Below, in pieces: positions 43,691-58,024 of a DNA stretch of 64,000 nt; position 1 is the stretch's first letter; each line of letters starts with the position of its first letter. Made by a program: the position numbers and the translations under genes. Below the pieces are notes generated by a model. The model worked only from the letters and a program-made list of their open reading frames with translations. It did not search any database and was not told the origin of the DNA. The DNA comes from Pinus tabuliformis (Eukaryota > Streptophyta > Pinopsida > Pinales > Pinaceae): NCBI GenBank assembly GCA_031772625.1, contig CM062820.1, forward strand, positions 87,960,069 to 88,024,068. The letters are read 5' to 3'.

Positions 43691-46600
43691 CTTCTTTCAT
43701 AACAATATAGAATACATGTCTCTCTCTGGAACCAACCATTAACACCAATAGAAAGTTACAAGGTTGAAGGCTAGGTTCAATTCATGGTTTGACCCTATCT
43801 AACATTCAACATTTCTTGTATAAATTCACATCCTGTTTTACCAAAATCATCGAAAGTGCGAATTCTTGAACACAATAAGGCCTGATCAAAGAAAAATGAA
43901 AAATATTTCCCATAGTATGTTAGATTTTCTTATTTTATGCTTATATTTTTTTGCATTTTGCTAGAATATATCATTTAGAAAATGCTTTAAGGGTTATCCT
44001 AGATTATTTTGCTGTAATTCTTAATGTTTTTCTTGAATTTATTTGAAATATCTTGTCATTGACACCTTTATGTATTAATATGATTGAAAATTTGAACCAG
44101 AGTACTAGAGACAATATAGAGCTCTGGTTAAGTTATTTTTGATTTCTATAAAAGATCTTGTTGCAATTTGCAAGTTTTTATGTTTTATTTCCAATGGCTA
44201 TTGTGAAGATAAGATATTGAGTTTCTACGGTTAGTAGCTAATCCCAATCTTAGGCACTATGCAATTCTACCATTTACGGAGATGGCTTTAGGGGGAAGAA
44301 TTTTCAATCCTATCATAATGATGATGTAGATTTCAGGGAAACATCAGAGTTTTTGGATGGTTACAACATTGGAGAGAGGCACACAATTGTGTTATGTTAC
44401 GGAGTATAATTGTAATATTCCTTGTGATTTTTTTCGCCTACCAAACTTAGGAAACCTCTGTTATAGCCTTTAGAATCAGTGATCATGCTTCATAACAAAC
44501 CTTGGTTTGGTGTTTAAAGCTACTCTGTCAATCAAAGATCAATTTTTGGTACACGACATCTTCTTTCATTGTGAGTGTTTCTTTGATGTCTTTTTACCGT
44601 GTTGTTAGATCTGAAAAGGAAAATTTGTGATAAATCAGAAAGTCTTACTAGCGGTGAGCATTTGACAATGAAAAATGTTGGAAAGGGAAGCTACTCAAAG
44701 ATGCATTCCTCATCCATTTTCTTCCATTAGGACTTCTTTTTCACCATCAAGAGCCTTCAATGCCACCCAAGATTACTCCTCAGGGACCTATCAGTCTAGG
44801 CCACTCTCTAGAGGAAATTATTCATCAGGCACTTAGTGCTGACATCTACACCTCATTGCATAGGAAATTGTTGCTTCATTTACTTATTTCATAATGATAT
44901 AGAATACATGGCTCTCTCTGGAACCAATCATTAACACCAATAGAAAGTTGCAAGGTTGAAGTCTAGGTTCAAATCACGGTTTGATCCTATCTAATGTTCA
45001 ACATTTTTTGTATACATTCGCATCCTGTCTTACCAAAATCATCGAAAGTGGGAATTTTTGAACATAATAAGGCCTCATCAAAGAAAAATGAAAAATATTT
45101 CCCATGGTATGTCAGATTTTCTTATTTTATGCTTATATTTTTTTGCATTTTGCTAGAATATATCATTTAAACAATGCTTTATGGGTTATCCTGGATTATT
45201 TCACTATAATTCTTAATGGTTTTTCTTGAATTTATTTGAAATATCTTGTCATTAACACCTTTATGTATTAATATAATTGAAAATTTGAACCAGAGTATTG
45301 GAGACAATATCAATTTCTGGTTAAGTTATGTTTGATTTCTATAAAAGATCTTGTTGCAATTTGCAAGTTTTTAGGTTTTTAATTCCAATTAAATCCATCT
45401 ATTGCCTTCAATTCTTGGCGATGTCTTCTTTTCTGTAGGAAAACCCTCTGAGAATCATGGTTGGGATTTCTATGTAATTTTATTTCATACAATGGAATGA
45501 ATTCATAACTTTTCTCTAAGTTCAATCTTTTGTACAAATTGGGAAGGCTATCTCATCAATCAACTTAACTGACATTACTTTCTTCTATATGGATTTTGCT
45601 TCAGATTCAATTGTTGCTTCATTTACTTCTTTCATAATTATATAGAATACAGGGCTCTCTCTGGAACCAACCATTAACACCAATAGAAAGTTATAGGGTT
45701 GAAGGCTAGGTTCAATTCATGGTTTGACCCTATCTAACGTTCAACATTTCTTGTATAAATTCACATCCTATTTTACCAAAATAATCGAAAGTGGGAATTC
45801 TTGAACACAATAAGGCCTCATCAAAGAAAAATGAAAAATATTTCCCATGGTATGTCAGATTTTCTTATTTTATGCTTATATTTTTTTGCATTTTGCTAGA
45901 ATATATCATTTAAACAATGCTTTATGGGTTATCCTGGATTATTTCACTGTAAATCTTAATGGCTTTTCTTGAATTTACTTCAAATGTCTTTTTGTTAACA
46001 CCTTTATGTATTAATATGATTGAAAATTTGAACCAAAGTATTGGAGATAATATAAAGTTCTGGTTAAGTTATGTTTGATTTATATAAAATATCTTGTTGC
46101 AATTTGCAAGTTTTTATGTTTTATTTCCAATGGCTATTGTGAAGATATGATATAGGGTTTCTACAGTTAGTAGCTAATCCCAATCTTAGTCATTATGAAA
46201 TTCTACTATTTATGAAGATGACCTTAGGGGGAAGCGTTTTCAATCCTATCATAATGATGATCTAGATTTCAGGGACACATAAGAGTTGTTGGATGGTTAC
46301 AACAGAGACACAAAATTGTGTTATGTTAGGGAGTAGAGTTATAATATTCCTTATGATTGTTTTGTCCTGCCAAACTTAGGAAACCTCTGTTATAGCCTTT
46401 AGAACCAATGATCATGCTTCATAACAAACCTTGGTTTGGTGTTTAATTCTACTCTATCATTCAGAGATCAATTTTTGGTACACAACATCTTCTTTCATTG
46501 TGAGTGTCTCTTTGATGTCTTTTTAACATGCTGTTAGATCTGAAAAGGAAAATGTGATAAATTAGAAATTTTTATCAATGGTGAACATTTGACAATGCAA

Positions 46601-49600
46601 AATATTGGAAATGAAAGCTGCTCAAAGATGCATTCACGGTGCATTTGCTTCCATTAGGACTTCTTAGTCACCATCAAGAGCCTTCAATGCCACCCAAGAT
46701 TACTCCTCAGGGACCTATCAGTCTAGGCCACTCTGTAGAGGAAATTATTCATCAGGAACTTAGTGTTGACATCTGCACCTCATTGCATAGGAAATTGTTA
46801 CTACATTTACTTCTTTCATAATGATATAGAATACAAGGCTCTCTCTAGAACCAACCATTAACACCAATAGAAAGTTGGGGGGTTGAAGGCTAGGTTCAAT
46901 TCATGGTTTGACCCTATCTAACGTTCAACATTTCTCATATAAATTCACATCCCGTTTTACCAAAATCATCAAAAGTGGGAATTTTTGAACACAATAAGGT
47001 GACATCAAAGAAAAATGAAAAATATTTCCCATGGTATGTCAGATTTTCTTATTTTATGCTTATGGTTTTCTTCATTTTGCTAGAATATATCATTTAAACA
47101 ATGCTTTATGGGTTATCCCGGATTATTTCACTGTAATTCTTAATGGTTTTTCTTGAATTTATTTGAAATATCTTGTCATTAACACCTTTATGTATTAATA
47201 TGATTGAAAATTTGAACCAGAGTATTGGAGACAATATAGAGTTCTGGTTAAGTTATGTTTGATTTCTATAAAAGATCTTGTTGCAATTTGCAAGTTTTTA
47301 TGTTTTATTTCCAATGGCTATTGTGAAGATAAGATATAGGGTTTCTACGGTTAGTAGCTAATCCCAATCTTAGGCACTATGCAATTCTACCATTTATGAA
47401 GATGGCTTTAGGGGGAAGCATTTTCAATCCTATCATAATGATGATGTAGATTTCAGGGAAACATCAGAGTTGTTGGATGGTTACAACATTGGAGAGAAAG
47501 GCACAAAATTGTGTTATGTTAGGGAGTAGAATTGTAATATTCCTTATGATTTTTTTGGCCTGCCAAACTTAGGAAACCTTTATTACAGCCTTTAGAACCA
47601 GTGATCATGCTTCATAACAAACCTTGGTTTGGTGTTTAATGCTACTCTGTCAATCAAAGATCAAATTTTGGTACACAACATATTCTTTCATTGTGAGTGT
47701 CTCTTTGATGTCTTTTTAACGTGTTGTTAGATCTGAAAAGGAAAATGTGATAAATCAAAATTTTTTACCAATGGTGAACATTTGACAATGCAAAATGTTG
47801 GAAAGGAAAGCTGCTCAAAGATGCATTCCTTGTCCATTTCCTTCCATTAGGACTTCTTTGTCACCATCAAGATCCTTCAATGCCACCCAAGATTACTTCT
47901 CAAGGACCTATCCGTCCAGGCCACTCTCTTGTATAAATTCACATCCCGTTTTACCAAAATCATCGAAAGTGGGAGTTTTTGAACACAATAAGGCCTCATC
48001 AAAGAAAAATGAAAAATATTTCCCATGGTATGTCAGATTTTCTTATTATAGGCTTATATTTTTTTGCATTTTGCTAGAATATAAAATTTAAACAATGTTT
48101 TATGGCTTATCCCGGATTATTTCACTATAATTATTAATGGTTTTTCTTGAATTTATTTGAAATATCTTGTCATTAACACCTTTATGTATTAATATAATTG
48201 AAAATTTGAACCAGAGTATTGGAGACAATATCAATTTCTGGTTAAGTTATGTTTGATTTCTATCAAAGATCTTGTTGCGATTTGCAAGTTTTCAGGTTTT
48301 TAATTCCAATTAAATCCATCTATTGCCTTCAATTCTTGGCGATGTCTTCTTTTCTTTAGGAAAACCCTCTTAGAGTCATGGTTGGGATTTCTATGTAATT
48401 GTATTTCATAAAATGGAATGAATTCATAATTTTTCTTTGAGTTCAATCTTTTTTACAAATTGGGAAGGCTATCTTGTCAATCAACTTAACTAACATTACT
48501 TTCTTCTATATGGATTTTTCTTCAGATTCAATTGTTGCTTCATTGACTTATTTCATAATGATATAGAATACAAGGCTCTCTCTGGAACCCACCATTAACA
48601 CCAAAAGAAAGTTACAGGGTTGAAGGCTAGGTTCAATTCACGGTTTGACCCTATCTAACATTCAACATTTCTTGAATAAATTCACATCCTATTTTACCAA
48701 AATAATCCAAGGTGGGAATTCTTGAACACAATAAAGCCTCATCAAAGAGAAATGAAACATATTTCCCATGGTATGTTAGATTTTCTTATTTTATGCTTAT
48801 ATTTTTTCGCATTTTGCTAGGATATATCATTTAAACAGTGCTTTATGGGTTATCCTAGATTATTTCACGATAATTCTTAATGGTTTTTCTTGAATTTATT
48901 TGAAATGTCTTGTCATTAACACCTTTATGTATTAATATGATTGAAAATTTGAACCAGAGTATTGGAGATAATATAGAGTTATGATTAAGTTATGTTTGAT
49001 TTATATAAAATATCTTGTTGCAATTTGCAATTTTTTATGTTTTATTTCCAATGGCTATTGTGAAGATAAGATATAGGGTTTCTACAGTTAGTAGCAGTAG
49101 CTAATCCCAATCTTAGTAACTATGAAATTCTACCATTTATAAAGATGGCTTTAGGGGGAAGCATTTTCAATCCTATCATAATGATGATATAGTTTTCAGG
49201 GAAACATAAGAGTTGTTGGATGGTTACAACATTCGAGAGAGGCACAAAATTGTGTTATGTTAGGTAGTAGAATTGTAATATTCCTTATGATTTTTAGCCT
49301 GTCAAACTTAGGAAATATCTGTTACAGCCTTTAGAACCAATGATCATGCTTCATAACAAACCTTGGTTTGGTGCTTAATGCTACTCTGTCAATCAGAGAT
49401 CAAATTTTGGTACATAACATCTTCTTTCATTGTGAGTGTCTCTTTGATGTATTTGTAACGTGTTATTAGATCTGAAAAGGAAAATGTGATAAATCAGAAA
49501 GTTTTATCAATGGTGAACATTTGACATTGCAAAATGTTGGAAAGGAAAGCTGCTCAAAGATGCATTCCTGGTCCATTTCCTTCCATTAGGATTTCTTTGT

Positions 49601-51098
49601 CACCATCAAGAGCCTTCAATGCCACCCAAGATTACTCCTCAGGGACCTATCAGTCTAGGCCACTCTCTAGAGGAAATTATTCATCAAGAACTCAGTGCTG
49701 ACATCTACACCTCATTGCATAGGAAATTGTTACTTCATTTACTTCTTTCATAATGATATAGAATACAGGGCTCTCTCTGGAACCAACCATTAACACCAAT
49801 AGAAAGTTGCAGGGTTGAAGGCTAGGTTCAATTCATGGTTTGACCCTATCTAACATTCAACATTTCTTGTATAAATTCACATCATGTTTTACCAAAATCA
49901 TCGAAAGTGGGAATTTTTTAATACAATAAGGCCTCATCAAAGAAAAATTAAAAATATTTCCCATGGTATGTCATATTTTCTTATTTTATGCTTATAGTTT
50001 TTTCATTTTACTAGAATATAGCATTTAAACAATGCTTTATGGGTTATCTCGTATTATTTCACTGTAATTCTTAATCGTTTTTCTTGAATTTATTTCAAAT
50101 ATCTTTTCATTAACACCTTTATGTATTAATATTATTGAAAATTTGAACTAGAGTATTGGAGACAATATCAATTTCTGGTTAACTTATGTTTGATTTCGAT
50201 AAAAGATCTTGTTGCAATTTGCAAGTTTTTATGTTTTATTTCCAATGGCTATTGTGAAGATAAGATATAGGGTTTCTACGATTAGTAGCTAATCCCAATC
50301 TTAGGCACTATGCAATTCTACCATTTATGAAGATGGCTTTAGGGGAAGCATTTTCAATCCTATCATAATGATGATATAGATTTCAAGGAAACATCAGAGT
50401 TGTTGGATGGTTACAACATTGGAGAGAAAGGCACAAAATTGTGTTATGTTAGGGAGTAGAATTGTAATATTCCTTATGATTTTTTTGGCTTGCCAAACTT
50501 AGGAAACCTCTATTACAGCCTTTAGAACCAGTGATCATGTTTCATAGAAAAGCTTGGTTTGGTGTTCAATGCTACTTTGTCAATCAGAGATCAAATTTTT
50601 GTACACAACATCTTCTTTCAATGTGAGTGTCTATTTGATGTCTTTTTAACGTGTTGTTAGATCTGGAAAGGAAAATGTGTAAATCAGAAATTTCTACCAA
50701 TGGTGAACATTTGACAATGCAAAATATTGGAAAGGAAAGCTGCTCAAAGATGCATTCCTGGTCCATTTCCTTCCATTAGGATTTCATTGTCACCATCAAG
50801 AGACTTCAATGCTACCCAATATTACTTCTCAGGGACTGATCAGTCCAGGCCACTCTCTAGAGGAAATTAATCGTTAGACACTTAGTGCTGACATCTACAC
50901 CTCATTGCATAGGCAATTGTTGCTTCATTTACTTCTTTCATAATGATATAGAATATAGGGCTCTCTCTGGAACCAACCATTAACACCAATAAAAAGTTGA
51001 TGGTTACAACATTGGAGAGAAAGGCACAAAATTGTGTTATGTTAGGGAGTAGAATTGTAATATTCCTTATGATTTTTTTGGCCTGCCAAACTTAGGAC
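43676..51098. repeat. Tandem array of units of about 1.19 kb, about seven copies
   Basis: The landmark CTCTCTCTGGAACCAACC recurs near 43719, 44911, 45654, 46838, 48575, 49769 and 50959. Spacings are about 1192, 743, 1184, 1737, 1194 and 1190 bases, so there is a basic unit of about 1.19 kb with shorter and composite variants. Units share the words AAACCTTGGTTTGGTGTTT, GGTTGAAGGCTAGGTTCAA and ATTTGCAAGTTTTTATG, and are very similar by eye. The short variants join to a segment (CCAATTAAATCCATCTATT onward) that also follows the PPR copies, which ties the array to the 3' flank of the PPR relic. No conserved open frame runs through the units. The frames of 60-98 codons inside are not shared by all copies. 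Confidence 0.9.
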
Positions 51099-52140
51099 TT
51101 ATATTGTCCCTTCGTACATAAGATCATTTCTTTACAAATGAAGGGTGCTCCAATTTATTAGATTATCATCCCAATGTTGACTGGAAGATATTCATGCACA
51201 TGTTGAAGGAATTGTTGGCTAGAGAGAATTTCCATTTTGGCAGCTTTTCATTTGAAATTTTTGATAGGACAAAAGGAGGTCTTTGTTAGAGAAGTTTGGG
51301 AGCATTGAACTATAAACCTGTTGTTTTCCTTTGTCTTTATGAGTGTCTGTTATGTGCTTCCTCTGGACTTAGGGATCATGGTTGAGCCCTTCCTTGGTTT
51401 TATGGAGACTTGATAAGACCTGGGATTTCAGCACCTTGAGAAGAAGGGAGGCATGTAGGGAGAAACCTATCCTATCCTACAAGGTATCCAAGCCCCATGC
51501 TATCTAAGGGATCCATCTTACTCATGATTCATCATCAATTTATAGTGGATTCTAGGTTCATATGGTTACATGGTGTTTTTGGTCAATTTTGGACCTCTGT
51601 TACAGCCTTTAGAACCAGTGATCATGCTTCATAACAACTTGCAATTTGCAAGTTTTATGTTTTATTTCCAATGGCTATTGTGAAGATAAGATATAGGGTT
51701 TCTACGGTTAGTAGGTAATCACAATCTTAGGCACTATGAAATTATACCATTTATGAATATGGCTTTAGGTGGAAGCATTTTCAATCCTATCATAGTGATG
51801 ACATAGATTTATGGGAAACATTAGAGTTGTTGAATGGTTATAACATTGGAGAGAAAGGCACATAATTGTGTTTTGTTATGGAGTAGAATTTTAATATTCC
51901 TTATGATTTTTTTGGCCTGCCAAACTTAGGACTTGTATTGTCCCTTCATACATAAGATCACTACTTTACAAATGAAGGGTGCTCCAATTTATTAGATTAT
52001 CATGCCAATGTTGACGGGAAGATATTCATGCACATGTTGAAGGAATTGCTAGCTAGAGAGAATTTCCATTTTGGTAGCTTTTCATTCGAAATTTTTGATA
52101 GGACAAAAGGCGGTCTTTGTTAGAGAAGTTCGGGAGCATT
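51085..52140. repeat. Spaced duplication with an offset of 834 bp
   Basis: A block of about 215 bases beginning CTTAGGACTT (51091) and ending with GAGAAGTTTGGGAGCATT recurs at 51925-52140. The intervening part carries another piece of the array unit (about 51600-51930). It looks like the ragged right end of the array. Confidence 0.85.
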
Positions 52141-53947
52141 TGGAAATGAAAAATAATCATCAATTCTTAAGACTATATCAAGATAACATGGTCATTAATT
52201 TCCTTGAAATGAGGGAAACTTGAGAACAATGAAGAAACCACCTAAGTATTGATGATAGGCTTAGTATTTTGAATTTAATAAAATATTAGAAATCTCCCAG
52301 GCTGTGCTATTTTTCTATAAAATGTAGAGCCTATGTCCCCTGGCTTTTTCAATCAGCAAGAAACAGAAACAAAACCTTGCATACTCTGTTTCGAATAAAA
52401 ACTATTAATTTACCTCCAGATTTCTCTTCCACGCCAAAGCTACTGCATTCAACCCAACCTATATGACTGGAGTTTTGTTGCAGCATCTTGTCATTCAAAT
52501 ACAAGAGATTTCAAAGAATGATTGCACCTTTTTAGGATTAAGTTGGTGGTTAATCTCTTTAATATAGAGTACTTTAAAACTATCCATTCCCCCAATTCAT
52601 GTTCTACAATCAACAAAATTGTTTTTTGAAGTGGCTTAATTTTTTTTTATTGTTGACATGGACTCTATTTGTAAGTTTCATTTTCATTATTTATATCTTT
52701 ATACCCTTGAATAATCAATTCAAAACCTCCCTTAAACTTAAACTATGATTGTAGTAAACAATTAAATACCACCTCATTGCATTAGTAACTAGGCACTACA
52801 TATCTTTATATGTTCTTGACTATGCTACACACATGGTGACAAGTCACCATGACACATGGGACTAGAGGCCCACTTCAATGTCCATCATTTTTATGTTTTT
52901 TGCATCCATATAACACCCAAAATATGTCCTTAATGTCTTCTAATTAGCTACTTTAATATAGAGTACTTTGTCAGTCACATTCTGAATAGTTTGATGTATT
53001 CTGTTGATGCACTTGGCTCGATGTAATGTTCACGAATAATAACTTGATGCTTCTGCATCTGCCTTTCATAACTTATACGAGGCTCACAAATACTTCAGAA
53101 CATCTTTCTTGCAAATTGGATAGAGTTCTTAAATGAAGATTAATGATGCAATTGTCAAGAATTAATTCTAGGTTTCTAATTCATACCACCAAAAGATCCA
53201 TACTCTGAGCTTAAAGAGGCCTTGTAATATTTAGAACATTCTCATTGAAGGAGACACAATCATACATTACCTAGGGCTACAAATATTCTTCCAAAAATGC
53301 AATTAACAATGATAGGTAAGAAAAAACCAATCCTTGATATGTAGGATGCTGAACACTTTTGATAAATATGCTTCAGTATCTTCCTTTTCAAAGAGTCAAT
53401 GGGACTGATGTAAATGCTGAAAATGTTCTGGGTTTAAATGTTGATCTATTTCTACTTCGCTGAAATTCAAGTCCATCAAGAAATAGATTCCAATCAGTTA
53501 GAAATATTTATCATAAACTGTCCACGTCATCATTAATGTGGAAAATGGGATTATTATGTATTAGTTCAAGAAGAAAAACAAACAACAGATTCCATGTATT
53601 TTAACCAATTAATGATGCAAACCTCCCTTAAACTTAAACTATGATTGTAGTAAACAATTAAAACTCACATTATTTCATCTTATTATGACATAATTACAAC
53701 AACAAATTACTTACCAAAATTCAATTAGGGAATGTAACTAAGCTTGTGAAGGGATTTTGTTTTCTATCACCATGAGAAACTAACCTACATGCACTCATTC
53801 TTCACTTGATCATAAAAATGTCTTACAATAACTAGAAATTACAGATTCCAACCAGTTGTCAGAAATATTTATCATAAATTGTCCATGTCATCATTAAGAA
53901 TTATTCTCCACCTGGATACTTAGGGAGCATGGGAGTTTATTCCCTCT
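52141..53947. other. No gene seen; two short dispersed repeats
   Basis: A 40-base word beginning CCTCCCTTAAACTTAAACTA occurs near 52728 and 53622. A second pair, AGAAATATTTATCATAAA, occurs near 53499 and 53862. Near 53140-53215 a copy of the sequence that follows the PPR relic (TCTAATTCATACCACCAAAA) is present. Nothing else was recognised. Confidence 0.5.
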
Positions 53948-54388
53948 CTACTTAATAGTGTTGGGGTTAAGATGGATATATGCTAATTTTGTTTTATCAT
54001 TGTTGAAATTTCTATGAACTGTAATGGCACTTCCAAAATTGATTTGTAGTGTTAATTCTATATCAGAGTTTGTAGAGCATGGAGAACATGCAACAACCTT
54101 GATATCATAGTCCTTCCCAATGCTTTTCTCAAGAGATCTTGCTTTACAGCAAAGCCCCACAAATCATAGTTTTTCTAACTGTTTCCTATTCAAGACTACT
54201 AGAAGCTCGACATGCTTTGACCAGCATTCGTAGTGGAGTTTTTTTGGCATCAAACTCTTCAAGAACTCCCAGGAAACCTCCCAACCTGAGTTCACTATAA
54301 ATATCCATCCCCTTCTCGTAATTTTTTCACCTTTTATAAAGGAAACCTTCGACATTTGAGGTGACTTTGACCAAACAAAATACATCAT
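53948..54388 (-). pseudogene. Hypothetical protein fragment, unrecognised, one stop
   Basis: Two minus-strand open stretches, 54388-54164 (74 aa) and 54160-53948 (70 aa), lie in the same frame and are separated by one stop codon plus one codon. The text looks protein-like (TRRGWIFIVNSGWEVSWEFL, then GLCCKARSLEKSIGKDYDIK). I do not recognise the family. It could be an exon of a host gene that has acquired a stop, or a chance pair of openings. An adjacent intron or second exon was not identified. Confidence 0.35.
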
Positions 54389-56245
54389 CCCCCTCTAAAT
54401 TCTATCCAAGAATGATACCAATCAGAGGCAGTTGACAGCCTGGGGACTTGACATATAGGGGTGCCTATACCTTACCCTTCACGGGTTTGGCTTAGGGAAT
54501 AGTGTTGTTTATGCCTTGCTTCTTGAAATAGAGGTTGAGGGTCAAGGTTTGGAGTCACAGAAATGATGATCATGGTGATGGGCTGGCCATGGCATTTTTT
54601 TTCCTTCTGTACAAGAAAAAGCAAAAAGAACAAAATAGTTTATTTTACTCTCTCCTTTATTGACAAGAATACTCCTTTTCCCTTTTCACACAACTATAAC
54701 ATGCTTACACAAATGTCCAGTGCTGAGAGGGTGCAATAACAATATTTTCACATCTAAGTCTTTCTATTCTAAAAATCCATTCCCTCTTTCTTATCTTGCA
54801 AAATATGTCAGTACTTAATGTTCATGTATGTTGGTTACAGAGTGAAAATTACTCTCTAATCTCTATTTACAAATCTAAATTTGATGCCCCTTTTATTTGA
54901 TATTTATTTTTTGGTTAAATAGAACTTGCGCATGAAAACCAAGCCTACGTCAGTGTACTTTTGAATCAGAAAGTTTGAGGCAGTTTTAGCATGAAACTGG
55001 TTTATTTCTTTAAGTACACGTGACACAAGTTGGCCGAATTAAATGAATCTCTCTGGATTGGTATTGGATAAGTCTTGGAAACCATGCTTAATCAAGAAGG
55101 AAATCCACTGCTGCTTCCTATTCCCATGTGACGATTGTTCCTCAATTTATGCCTTACTATGTTTCCGTTGCAACATCTGGTGCAAATACTAGTTTAATAC
55201 CAAGTTTTCTTTTACACGTGTGGTTTTGGAGAGAAGGATGGAGTGAACTACCATTGGACGTTGAAATTTTTTTAGCAAGGGCAATGTACTATAGAGGTAC
55301 GTACTACAATTTAAAGGTTTGTTCGTGGGATTTATAAGTGTTTAATATAAAGGGTTTGATCTTTCACATATATAAAATATGTAACATAAGTCTTTAAAAA
55401 TATTAATTAATTAAGAAAACCAATATGTTGGGAGCTTATTATTGGAGAGATGTATTAATTATTTAAAAAAAATAATATGACAGCAGCTTATTATTGGAGA
55501 GATGTGTGTAGAGAAATATTTTGGGTATTAAAATAATAATTGTGTCTTGGAGAAGGAAATTTTTTTTTTGTTTTTTTTTTTTTTTAATATTTGTGTTGCA
55601 AAGATCTAGTGTATTTCATATCTAGTATATCGGAATATGGGTCTTGAAGAATTCCTAAAAAATGCCGAGAAACTTATTCATGAATAAGAGAAAATATGGG
55701 ATCCTTTAGAAAGAAATACCTCCTCACACCAAATAAAAATTCAAAGCAACGCACCTTTCTCGAAAAAAGTCAATGTCATAATACAATAGAAGCATCCTTG
55801 GGAAGGATAGGAAATATAGACTAAGATCTTTGCACTTGAAGCCGATTTGCAATGAACAAATTCAGTAATACTCCTTCATAAGTTGGAGGAATCAGACACA
55901 TGTTTATCCCATGTGGGGCAACCATAATGGAAGAAACTCAATTGGGATCTCAATCCGTCTGTGCTTGCTCAGATACAATCCAAATTATGGGAGAATCCTT
56001 TTTAAGAGGTCAAGCTCATAGTTTCCTTTTGTCTCAGTAAGATCATAGCTATTACATTACAACTACCACCTTACAATAATGATATCATGAAGGAGATTTT
56101 GCAACTAATGGTAGAAACCCTTCAAGGGCTGGAAACCATCATGCTTCCTACCTTCAAGAAGAGGCGCAAAATTTTAGAACTCATGATAGAGTTCAGCTTT
56201 GGCACATTCATGTTAAATCTATAATGTTATGATTCAATTTTTCAA
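54389..56245. other. No gene supported
   Basis: AT-rich DNA with long T runs near 55560-55590. A 69-codon plus-strand frame (55128-55337) has some hydrophobic character but no family signature. Nothing else was seen. Confidence 0.4.
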
Positions 56246-58024
56246 ATGCTTCAATTATTTTCCATCAACATTACAACAGCTCACCTAGACAGTCTCAAAA
56301 CAATAATGCAAAATCTGTCCCTATTCTTAGAGGGCAATGCTAACATCTATCAAACACTAAGATCCAAATTGTTTTCCATTTGGAGAAAGAAACTGATTGT
56401 ATCACCAACTCACTATGATCTAGTTGAGAAGTTGGTTAGGAGAAACATAAAACTGCTTAGGAGGGAGCTGACCAAGAAGGAGCTAACAAGGATTAATGGA
56501 TAGGCAAGAACAAAGGGAGTAAAACTAGTAGCATGAATGAGATAAGAATGAAAGGACTATGCTTTATCTACAAGGGACCTTGGGAATCTAACCATTCATT
56601 CCTAGGTGATAGGAGGGAAGAAACAAGGGCCAAATAGGGAGAGATTCCTTCTGATCATGGGGATTCTTCCATAGTTGGGTCCATTGACTTTCAGGAGGGC
56701 ACCCATTAAGAATCCAAGCAGTCAAGTAAATATGGTGAGCAACAACAAAAAGTTATTTGATAAGAATCATAGGTTAAGGCGATAATAATAAGAAAGCATG
56801 GCTAGCACTAGAAGGGAAGGAGGAAATTATTCCCAATGGTGTTGATGAGGTAGACTCTTGTAAAACTAAGTCCATAGAGTTTTAGGATGACGTGCATGAA
56901 GAATATGAGAAATCAACTATGGAGAGCATTCCACCAGTGCATCCATTTTCGAGAATTAATGAGGATGAAAATTAGATTGTCTCCAAAGGTGAAGAAGGTT
57001 TGGGAAAAGAAATTCAGGGAGACTTGAGTGAGAGTCAACAATAAACCAACATAGTGAGCATGGTGTGTAGGAAGAACCATTTCTATAAGGCCAGTCAAAG
57101 GCTTAAGTTGGAGTCATTATAGTTGGGCATCTAGTGCAGATAGATATGGAGACATTTAGTAGAGCACCGAAATTTCTAGTAGAGTACCTTCGAAGAAAGA
57201 TTCAGCATTTCAAGGAAGAACTTATGATGTTGAAGAATAAAACCTGGACAGTCTGAGGCATGGTCTTACAGGAGAATAAGAAAATTGAAGAACTCATAGG
57301 GGTATGTTTCAAGTCAGCAACTAAGTTGTCTAGCATTGAGGAATGGCTCATGTCCCTCACAAGGCAGTAAGTGGGATATACTTGGGAGTCGCAGAGTAAC
57401 CCTCTTCAAGGACACATCAACAAGGATTACAATTCTATAAACGCACCTATGTAAATTTGGTGAAAAGGGGAAATTCTCTCCAAATGGATCTTATGAGAGC
57501 CCTCCAGATGGATTTTACAGGTGGGCCAAGACCGAGTAACAATTTGAAAACCTACGAGAATCCTAATTAGAATCAGAATAGCACAACGGCATGCTAGGAT
57601 TATTTCCCATATGTACAGATAAGAAATTATGAGTTGGTACCTAGTTAATGAGATGTTTCCTAGGAGGAAATTCTTGGTTGGAGACATAATACAGTTGGAG
57701 CCATGACACCTAGCCTATGAAGTTGGGTTATGGTGGCATAAGAATCTAGGAGGACCTGTTTATGGAAATTTGATTAAATGTTTAGATTGGGATCCATGTG
57801 GAAGTTCACATACTAGTGGATCTATTGATCAATAGTGGACTTGGAGGTTGGTCTGGGAACTAGGCATCGAGATATTTATCCTTGACTCGGTGATATAGTG
57901 GCATATTATGATGATTTAGTGGTTCATACGAGGCCCTATTATTGGTAATAAACTACTTCAAACAACCATACTAATAGATAACTGTGAATTGCTTGAGGGC
58001 AAGCAATATCAGGTTTAGAAGATT
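56246..58024 (+). other. Unassigned, possible retroelement interior remnant
   Basis: A Leu/Lys-rich helical open stretch at 56246-56503 (for example LVEKLVRRNIKLLRREL) and another helical run near 57150-57350 (RKIQHFKEELMMLKNK) look like coiled-coil parts of a retroelement polyprotein, just upstream of the right LTR-like repeat. No catalytic domain is recognisable. The GCTTGAGGGCAAGCAATATC stretch near 57991 resembles the pre-LTR region of Ty3/gypsy elements. Confidence 0.35.

Noticed and set aside
46639-48091. Open frames of 60 and 98 codons in the array of units of about 1.19 kb as candidate genes
   Set aside because: They fall at the same unit position but are in different frames and are not kept open in the other units, so there is no sign of selection on a protein.
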